Shown: one piece after another, positions 58,165-64,000 of the stretch
How positions within the stretch are numbered: the first letter of the stretch is position 1
Layout of the letters: each line of letters starts with the position of its first letter
NCBI RefSeq assembly: GCF_014522265.1
Contig: NZ_CP017024.1
Span: 338,501-402,500, forward strand
DNA from: Pseudomonas oryzihabitans
Lineage (GTDB): Bacteria; Pseudomonadota; Gammaproteobacteria; Pseudomonadales; Pseudomonadaceae
Direction: 5' to 3'
DNA length: 64,000 nucleotides
Program-made: the position numbers and the translations under genes
The notes under the pieces: model-generated
Database searches by the model: none
What the model saw: the letters and a program-made list of their open reading frames with translations, nothing else
Told to the model about the DNA's origin: nothing

Positions 58165-60555
58165 ATGAGCGATCAGGACAATCAAGCGGATATTCTCAGC
58201 GAAGAAGCCGGTCAGACCGGCCTGGTCCTGCCTGGCCAGAATCTTCCCGACAAGCTCTACGTCATTCCCATCCACAACCGGCCCTTCTTCCCGGCCCAGG
58301 TCCTGCCCGTCATCGTCAATGAAGAGCCCTGGGCGGAAACCCTGGAACTGGTGGCCAAGACCGACCACCACTGCCTGGCGCTGTTCTACATGGAGCAGCA
58401 GCCCGGCGATGCCGAGGGTTTCGATCCCGACCAGCTGCCGCAGCATGGCACCCTGGTGCGCATTCACCATGCCACCCGTCAGGACGGCAAGCTGCAGTTC
58501 GTCGCCCAGGGCCTGTCGCGGGTGCGCATCCGCGGCTGGCTGCGCCGGCAGCGCCCGCCCTACCTGGTGGAGGTCGAGCACCTGCGCCCCAACCCCGATC
58601 CCAGCGACGAGGTGAAGGCCTACGGCATGGCGCTGATCAACGCCATCAAGGAGCTGCTGCCGCTCAATCCGCTCTACAGCGAAGAGCTGAAGAACTATCT
58701 CAATCGCTTCAGCCCCAATGACCCCTCGCCGCTGACCGACTTCGCCGCCGCCCTCACCACCGCGCCGGGCGACGAACTGCAGCAGGTGCTCGATACCGTG
58801 CCCATGCTGCAGCGCATGGAAAAGGTCCTGCCGCTGCTGCGCAAGGAGGTCGAGGTCGCCCGCCTGCAGAAGGAGCTGTCCGCCGAGGTCAATCGCAAGA
58901 TCAACGAGCGCCAGCGCGAATTCTTCCTCAAGGAGCAGCTCAAGCTGATCCAGCAGGAGCTGGGCATCACCAAGGACGATCGCAGCAGCGACATCGAAAG
59001 CTTCCGCCAGCGTCTGGAAGGCAAGAGCCTGCCCGAAGCCGCGCAGAAGCGTATCGAGGACGAGCTGAACAAGCTGTCCATCCTCGAGACCGGCTCGCCG
59101 GAATACGGTGTCACCCGCAACTACCTGGATTGGGCCACCGATCTGCCCTGGGGCGTCCACGGCCAGGACAAGCTCGACCTCAAGCACGCGCGCAAGGTAC
59201 TCGACCGCCACCACGCCGGGCTCGATGACATCAAGAATCGCATCCTCGAATTCCTCGCCGTGGGCGCCTTCAAGGGTGAGGTGACCGGCTCCATCGTGCT
59301 GCTGGTGGGTCCGCCCGGGGTGGGCAAGACCAGCATCGGCAAATCCATCGCCGAATCCCTCGGCCGCCCCTTCTATCGCTTCAGCGTGGGTGGCATGAGG
59401 GACGAAGCCGAGATCAAGGGGCACCGGCGCACCTATATCGGTGCCATGCCCGGCAAGCTCGTCCAGGCGCTGCGCGACGTCAAGGTGATGAATCCGGTCA
59501 TCATGCTCGACGAGATCGACAAGATGGGCCAGAGCTACCAAGGCGATCCGGCCTCGGCGCTGCTGGAGACCCTGGATCCGGAGCAGAACGTCGACTTCCT
59601 CGACCACTACCTGGATCTGCGCCTGGACCTGTCCAAGGTGCTGTTTGTCTGTACCGCCAACACCCTGGATTCCATCCCCGGCCCCCTGCTGGACCGCATG
59701 GAGGTCATCCGCCTTTCCGGCTACATCGCCGAGGAGAAGCAGGCCATCGCCAAGCGCCACCTCTGGCCCAAGCAGCTGGACAAGGCCGGGGTGCCCAAGG
59801 ATCGCCTGACGCTTACCGACAGTGCCCTCAAGGCCCTGGTGGAGGGCTATGCCCGCGAAGCCGGCGTGCGCCAGCTGGAGAAGCAGCTGGGCAAGCTGGT
59901 GCGCAAGGCGGTGGTCAGGCTCATCGAGGATCCCAAGCTCAAGGTCAAGATCGGTGCCTCGGATCTCGAGGACTACCTCGGCATACCGCCTTTCCGCAAG
60001 GAGCAAGTGCTGTCCGGAGTCGGCATCATCACCGGCCTGGCCTGGACCAGCATGGGCGGCGCCACCCTGCCGATCGAGGCGACGCGCATCCATACCCTGA
60101 ATCGCGGCTTCAAGCTCACCGGCAAGCTGGGTGACGTCATGAAGGAATCCGCCGAGATCGCCTACAGCTACGTCACCGCGCACCTCAAGGACTTCAAGGG
60201 CGATCCGAATTTCTTCGACCAGGCCTTCGTCCACCTGCACGTCCCCGAAGGCGCCACGCCCAAGGACGGCCCCAGCGCCGGCGTCACCATGGCCTCCGCC
60301 CTGCTGTCGCTGGCCCGCAACCAGGCGCCGAAGAAGAACGTGGCCATGACCGGCGAGCTGACCCTCACCGGTCAGGTACTGCCCATCGGCGGGGTACGGG
60401 AAAAGGTCATCGCCGCGCGACGGCAGAAGATCAGCGAACTGATCCTGCCGGAGCCCAATCGTGGTGACTTCGAAGAGCTGCCCGCCTATCTCAAGGAAGG
60501 GCTGACCGTCCACTTCGCCAAGCGCTTCGCCGACGTGGCCAAGGTGCTCTTCTAG
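58165..60555 (+). CDS. lon: Lon-type ATP-dependent serine protease (AsrA-like)
   Basis: 796-residue cytoplasmic AAA+ protease. The N-terminal substrate-binding domain starts at [21 protein letters not shown] and is followed by a helical coiled-coil region near 250-290. The ATPase has Walker [15 protein letters not shown], Walker [13 protein letters not shown] and sensor region FVCTANTLD. The protease domain has Ser in [10 protein letters not shown] and Lys in [12 protein letters not shown], the Lon dyad. It is most like the second Lon of P. aeruginosa (AsrA, induced by heat and aminoglycosides), also followed by a chagasin-type gene. The RpoH-like promoter fits. Whether another lon exists elsewhere cannot be seen. 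Confidence 0.94.
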   Translation: MSDQDNQADILSEEAGQTGLVLPGQNLPDKLYVIPIHNRPFFPAQVLPVIVNEEPWAETLELVAKTDHHCLALFYMEQQPGDAEGFDPDQLPQHGTLVRIHHATRQDGKLQFVAQGLSRVRIRGWLRRQRPPYLVEVEHLRPNPDPSDEVKAYGMALINAIKELLPLNPLYSEELKNYLNRFSPNDPSPLTDFAAALTTAPGDELQQVLDTVPMLQRMEKVLPLLRKEVEVARLQKELSAEVNRKINERQREFFLKEQLKLIQQELGITKDDRSSDIESFRQRLEGKSLPEAAQKRIEDELNKLSILETGSPEYGVTRNYLDWATDLPWGVHGQDKLDLKHARKVLDRHHAGLDDIKNRILEFLAVGAFKGEVTGSIVLLVGPPGVGKTSIGKSIAESLGRPFYRFSVGGMRDEAEIKGHRRTYIGAMPGKLVQALRDVKVMNPVIMLDEIDKMGQSYQGDPASALLETLDPEQNVDFLDHYLDLRLDLSKVLFVCTANTLDSIPGPLLDRMEVIRLSGYIAEEKQAIAKRHLWPKQLDKAGVPKDRLTLTDSALKALVEGYAREAGVRQLEKQLGKLVRKAVVRLIEDPKLKVKIGASDLEDYLGIPPFRKEQVLSGVGIITGLAWTSMGGATLPIEATRIHTLNRGFKLTGKLGDVMKESAEIAYSYVTAHLKDFKGDPNFFDQAFVHLHVPEGATPKDGPSAGVTMASALLSLARNQAPKKNVAMTGELTLTGQVLPIGGVREKVIAARRQKISELILPEPNRGDFEELPAYLKEGLTVHFAKRFADVAKVLF

Positions 60556-60616
60556 TCTGACCGGCCAATCTCTTGGGGTATGCTCTGCGTTTTGCCGTCA
60601 TACCCCGGAGGTTTTC

Positions 60617-61009
60617 ATGTCCAACCGTCTTCTGTTCTGCGGCTGTCTGCTCCTGGCCGGCTGCAGCAGTACCCAGCCGAGTGGCAACCTCATCCTGGGC
60701 GACGACAGCGACTGCACTCCGCTGGCCATGCACACGGGCCAGGAACTGACCCTGACCCTGCCCAGCGATCCCACCAGCGGCTATCGCTGGAGCATCCTCC
60801 AGCGTAGCGACAACCTCAGGCAACTCGGCCCGGAAGTCTTTCGCGAACAGCGCCAGGATCAGGGCGGCATTGGCAGCGCCGGTCAGTCCCTCTGGCGCTT
60901 CCGCGCGCAGAACGCCGGCAGCGCCCATCTCGAACTCCAGGCCCGCCAGCCCTGGGATGCCGAAGCCGAGCCCCAGGCCAGCTTCGACTGCCGTATCGAA
61001 ATCCGCTGA
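60617..61009 (+). CDS. Chagasin-type cysteine-protease inhibitor lipoprotein
   Basis: 130 residues. The lipoprotein signal has LLLAGCSS. The chagasin (ICP, family I42) loops are visible: DPTSGYRW (usual NPTTGY), GGIGSAGQSLWRF (GxxG loop) and LQARQPWD (RPW loop). Such proteins inhibit papain-like cysteine peptidases by inserting these loops into the active site. The lipidated form would sit in the envelope. It follows the lon-type gene by 61 bases on the same strand, an arrangement also found in P. aeruginosa (asrA-icp, by memory). Both may be heat-shock induced. Confidence 0.9.
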   Translation: MSNRLLFCGCLLLAGCSSTQPSGNLILGDDSDCTPLAMHTGQELTLTLPSDPTSGYRWSILQRSDNLRQLGPEVFREQRQDQGGIGSAGQSLWRFRAQNAGSAHLELQARQPWDAEAEPQASFDCRIEIR

Positions 61010-61072
61010 AGCCACGTCCTGCAGTGCCTGCCGGGGGTACAATGCCCCCTTTCGATTTTCCAGGTACCGCCC

Positions 61073-61810
61073 ATGAGCGAAGCCGACCGCCTGTTCGCGT
61101 CGCCGCAGCCTCCTGCCGACTTCACCTTCAACGAAGACGTGGTGCGCGTCTTTCCCGACATGATCAAGAGATCCGTGCCGGGCTATCCCACCATCGTCGA
61201 GAATCTTGGCGTCATCGCGGCGCGTTTCGCCCAGCCCAACAGCCGCCTCTATGATCTCGGCTGCTCCCTGGGCGCCGTGACCCAGGCCCTGCGCCGTCAT
61301 GTCCGCGCCGAGGGTACCCGGGTGGTGGCCATCGACAATTCCACCGCTATGGTCACCCGCTGCCGCGAATACCTCAGCGCCCAGGATTCGATGCACGAGG
61401 AGTTGCTGCCGGTCGAAGTGGTGGAAGGTGACATCCTCGAGGTTCCGCTCGCATCGGCCTCGGTGATCGCGCTCAACTTCACCCTGCAGTTCATCGCGCC
61501 GGAGCAGCGCCTGGGCCTGCTCAGCCGTCTGCGCAACAGCCTGCTGCCAGGAGGAGCCCTGTTGCTGTCGGAAAAGATCCGGTTCCCGGACGCTCAAACC
61601 CAGGCATTGCTCAACGGCCTGCACCTGGACTTCAAGAGAGCCAATGGCTACAGCGAACTGGAAATCGCCCAGAAACGCACCGCGCTGGAAAACGTCATGC
61701 TCACCGACACCCTGGCCGAACACCGGGCACGCCTGCAGGCCGCCGGTTTCACCACCGTCGAACCCTGGTTCCAGTGCCTCAACTTCACCTCCCTGATCGC
61801 CCTGCCATGA
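61073..61810 (+). CDS. cmoA: Carboxy-S-adenosyl-L-methionine synthase
   Basis: 245-residue SAM-dependent enzyme that makes carboxy-SAM from SAM and prephenate. It has the Rossmann methyltransferase loop [18 protein letters not shown] and the conserved N-terminal [21 protein letters not shown]. Downstream come [18 protein letters not shown] and [13 protein letters not shown]. The product is used by CmoB for cmo5U34 tRNA modification. The stop overlaps the cmoB start (ATGA). Together with trhO in the same window, it covers the prephenate-dependent route to 5-carboxymethoxyuridine. Confidence 0.95.
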   Translation: MSEADRLFASPQPPADFTFNEDVVRVFPDMIKRSVPGYPTIVENLGVIAARFAQPNSRLYDLGCSLGAVTQALRRHVRAEGTRVVAIDNSTAMVTRCREYLSAQDSMHEELLPVEVVEGDILEVPLASASVIALNFTLQFIAPEQRLGLLSRLRNSLLPGGALLLSEKIRFPDAQTQALLNGLHLDFKRANGYSELEIAQKRTALENVMLTDTLAEHRARLQAAGFTTVEPWFQCLNFTSLIALP

Positions 61811-62775
61811 CCCAGCCCCCTTACCTCGCAGACCTGCAACAGGCGCTAGCGGATACCCCGCTGGCCATCTGGTCCCAGTCCCTCGAAGCCGTCCTGGCCG
61901 CCAAGTACGCCCGTGGCCATGGCGATCTGCAGCGCTGGCAAGCGGGTATCGATGCGCTCCCCGAAATCGCTGTAGCAGCTGTCGACCTGCATGAGGCCGT
62001 GCGCCTCGCCGGCGCTCCTACCGCTGAGCAGCACCAGGTCCTGCGCGAGGCACTGCTGCAACTGCGGCCCTGGCGCAAGGGGCCCTTCCAGTTGTTCGAT
62101 CTCCATCTGGACACCGAGTGGCGCTCCGACTGGAAGTGGGACCGGGTCGCCCCCCACCTGGATCTGCAGGGCAAACGCGTCCTGGATGTCGGCAGCGGCA
62201 ACGGCTACTACCAGTGGCGCATGCTCGGTGCTGGAGCCAGCCTGGTCCTGGGCGTCGATCCCAACTGGCTGTTCCACTGCCAGTTCCAGGCCCTGCGGCG
62301 CTATCTGCCCGACCTGCCGACCTGGCACCTGCCACTGACCCTGGAAGAACTGCCCGCACTGGACGGCGGCTTCGATACCGTCTTCTCCATGGGCGTGCTC
62401 TACCATCGGCGCTCGCCCATCGACCACCTGCTGGACCTGAAGAACTGCCTCGACAGCGGCGGTGAGCTGGTCCTGGAAACCCTGGCCGTTGAGGGCGATG
62501 CCACCACCGTCCTGGTTCCCGAAGACCGCTATGCCCAGATGCGTAATGTCTGGTTCCTGCCCTCCGCGGCCGCGCTGCAACTCTGGCTGCAACGCGCAGG
62601 CTATCGGGACATCCGCCTGGTGGACCTTACCCCCACGACCGTAGACGAACAGCGCTCCACCGAATGGATGGGCTTCCAGTCGCTACCGGACTTCCTGAAC
62701 CCGGAAGATCCCAGCCTGACCGTCGAAGGCCTCCCCGCCCCCCTGCGCGCGACCCTGATCGCCCGCAAACCCTGA
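61807..62775 (+). CDS. cmoB: tRNA U34 carboxymethyltransferase
   Basis: 322 residues. CmoB transfers the carboxymethyl group from carboxy-SAM to 5-hydroxyuridine at the wobble position of tRNA. Characteristic segments are [25 protein letters not shown], the SAM loop [35 protein letters not shown] and [18 protein letters not shown] start at 61807 ([12 protein letters not shown]), overlapping the cmoA stop by 4 bases. A terminator follows directly. Confidence 0.96.
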   Translation: MTQPPYLADLQQALADTPLAIWSQSLEAVLAAKYARGHGDLQRWQAGIDALPEIAVAAVDLHEAVRLAGAPTAEQHQVLREALLQLRPWRKGPFQLFDLHLDTEWRSDWKWDRVAPHLDLQGKRVLDVGSGNGYYQWRMLGAGASLVLGVDPNWLFHCQFQALRRYLPDLPTWHLPLTLEELPALDGGFDTVFSMGVLYHRRSPIDHLLDLKNCLDSGGELVLETLAVEGDATTVLVPEDRYAQMRNVWFLPSAAALQLWLQRAGYRDIRLVDLTPTTVDEQRSTEWMGFQSLPDFLNPEDPSLTVEGLPAPLRATLIARKP

Positions 62776-62779
62776 ACGC

Positions 62780-62810
62780 AAAAAGCCCGGCCAATGCCGG
62801 GCTTTTTCTT
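62780..62810 (+). terminator. Rho-independent terminator of cmoAB
   Basis: AAAAAGCCCGGC-CAAT-GCCGGGCTTTTT forms a strong stem with a T-tract, beginning 5 bases after the cmoB stop codon. The A-tract on the other side would also allow termination from the opposite strand. Confidence 0.93.
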
Positions 62811-62827
62811 GCTCGCGTAAAGATGCG

Positions 62828-62961
62828 GTAGGTTGGGCTGAGCCTAGCGAAGCCCAACATCCATACTCCAGCCTTGACCCCCTCACCGCCTTGCCGCCGC
62901 TCGCTTGATCCCTGCAGCGGATTTGATTGTTGGGCTTCGCTACGCTCAGCGCCAACCTACG
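62828..62961. repeat. GTAGGTTGGG dispersed repeat, full copy
   Basis: Left arm GTAGGTTGGGCTGAGCCTAG continues GCGAAGCCCAAC; the right arm GTTGGGCTTCGCTACGCTCA continues GCGCCAACCTAC. The arms are inverted with a 68-base unrelated centre. Same family as at 40899 and the half copy at 28002. Confidence 0.8.
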
Positions 62962-62987
62962 ATGATTTTGTGCTGCGCTTCCAACCC

Positions 62988-63012
62988 AACAGCCCGGCGC
63001 AGCCGGGCTGTT
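62988..63012. repeat. Perfect 11-bp stem hairpin
   Basis: AACAGCCCGGC and GCCGGGCTGTT are exact inverted repeats around GCA. No T-tract follows. It could be a REP-like unit or a bidirectional transcription barrier. Confidence 0.55.
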
Positions 63013-63095
63013 GTGGCTCTTGGGCTCTTGCGGACGTAAAGCAGCACCTGCCTAGCAGGCACTGCTCCAACGCCGCCGCCGCGCCCTTTTGGTCT

Positions 63096-63128
63096 CCTCT
63101 CCCCCCGGGAGAGGGCTAGGGTGAGGGC
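63096..63128. repeat. CCTCTCCC/GGGAGAGG repeat
   Basis: CCTCTCCCCCCGGGAGAGGG with GGGTGAGGG following is an inverted-orientation relative of the element at 27930-27966. Confidence 0.55.
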
Positions 63129-63221
63129 AACCTCAGCCACGCGGCTTCAGGCGTCCGCTAGCCAATTAGCTGCTCCCAGTCCTCAAGCCCCTGACGCCCG
63201 GTCAAACTTTCCTCGCCCCAA

Positions 63222-63258
63222 AGACAACACCCCCGCCAGAGTGAACTGAGCGGGGGTG
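63222..63258 (-). terminator. rRNA operon terminator
   Basis: On the minus strand CACCCCCGC and GCGGGGGTG form a 9-bp stem around a 13-base loop, followed by TTGTCTTTGG. It starts about 13 bases after the 5S rRNA 3' end. Confidence 0.8.
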
Positions 63259-63270
63259 CTGGGTGTTAGG

Positions 63271-63389
63271 CGCTTGACGATGACCTACTCTCACATGGGG
63301 AAACCCCACACTACCATCGGCGATGCATCGTTTCACTTCTGAGTTCGGGAAGGGATCAGGTGGTTCCAATGCTCTATGTTCGTCAAGCA
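63271..63389 (-). rRNA. rrf: 5S ribosomal RNA
   Basis: On the minus strand the sequence begins TGCTTGACGAACATAGAGCA and contains GGAACCACCTGATCCC, CCGAACTCAGAAGTGAAACG and GATGGTAGTGTGGGG, ending GAGAGTAGGTCATCGTCAAG. The two ends pair to form helix I (TGCTTGACGA with TCGTCAAGC). This is a typical Pseudomonas 5S rRNA. Ends are placed to within one or two bases. Confidence 0.96.
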
Positions 63390-63546
63390 ATTCGGTTGGC
63401 TGACCAGGCGATGAGGCTGCCTGGCTGGCCCAATTGGGTCTGTGATCGAAGTAGACAACTCGTCTTGGGTCTTGCGAACCCACGCGCCGTTTTCGGCGTC
63501 GTCTTCCTCACGCTCTGACACGCGGTCAGATTGTTTGGGTGTTATA
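63390..63546 (-). other. 23S-5S internal transcribed spacer
   Basis: 157 bases between the 23S 3' end and the 5S 5' end. No tRNA gene is seen in it. Confidence 0.85.

Positions 63547-64000
<454 letters not shown>

Larger units (their letters stand above)
62776..63270. other. Intergenic region between cmoB and the rRNA operon
   Basis: 495 bases without a supported gene. It holds, in order, the cmoAB terminator, a full GTAGGTTGGG repeat, a perfect 11-bp stem, a CCTCTCCC-type repeat and the rRNA terminator. It separates convergent transcription units. Confidence 0.7.

Overview
The window looks like a chromosomal segment of a high-GC Pseudomonas, most probably near the P. oryzihabitans/P. psychrotolerans group. 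That placement is inference, made without a search. The gene order topA - DUF1653 - fadA - fadB - usp - uup - slt matches the P. aeruginosa PA3010-PA3020 neighbourhood as I remember it, and bolA/DUF2059/fumC and lon(asrA)/icp also match known Pseudomonas pairs. I see no prophage, insertion sequence, CRISPR array or tRNA gene.

Layout. 1-11.6 kb: housekeeping (topA, fadBA beta-oxidation, a universal stress protein, the ABC-F ATPase uup, lytic transglycosylase slt). 11.8-16.7 kb: a three-gene phosphonate-type ABC importer converging on selA; the pairing suggests a selenium-oxyanion importer. 16.9-19.9 kb: class 3 lipase, ankyrin-repeat protein and SdiA-regulated-type protein, separated by copies of a palindromic repeat. 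20-26.4 kb: a 1331-residue Pls/PosA-type synthetase and katG. 26.9-32.8 kb: the selenocysteine formate dehydrogenase operon fdnGHI-fdhE, with an in-frame UGA and a recognisable bacterial SECIS hairpin. 33.2-38.7 kb: SulP transporter plus stress protein, arfB, DsbA-like protein, trhO, bolA, DUF2059. 38.9-41.7 kb: fumC, a flavodoxin-fold reductase, a small hydrolase. 41.8-47.2 kb: the sulfonate-sulfur operon ssuEADCBF with lsfA upstream. 47.5-53.6 kb: small conserved protein, mnmC, aldo/keto reductase, orphan TRAP binding protein, lipoprotein esterase, helix-hairpin-helix protein. 53.7-57.9 kb: a four-gene operon of cupredoxin, EAL phosphodiesterase, DUF3034 and truncated-haemoglobin lipoprotein. 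58.2-62.8 kb: lon-type protease under a heat-shock-like promoter, chagasin-type inhibitor, cmoAB. 63.2-64 kb: the end of an rRNA operon (23S 3' part, 5S, terminator), on the minus strand.

Themes. Selenium import, SelA and selenocysteine-containing FdnG form one physiological unit spread over about 21 kb, although selB, selC and selD are not in the window. The sulfur unit (lsfA, ssu) shares a palindromic promoter motif. The most novel-looking material is the cupredoxin/EAL/DUF3034/haemoglobin operon, the Pls/PosA-like enzyme, and a family of about 150-bp palindromic elements that sit at stop codons and show compensatory base changes. Two genes (ssuE and the TRAP binding protein) carry apparent one-base deletions near their 3' ends in the same octamer context.
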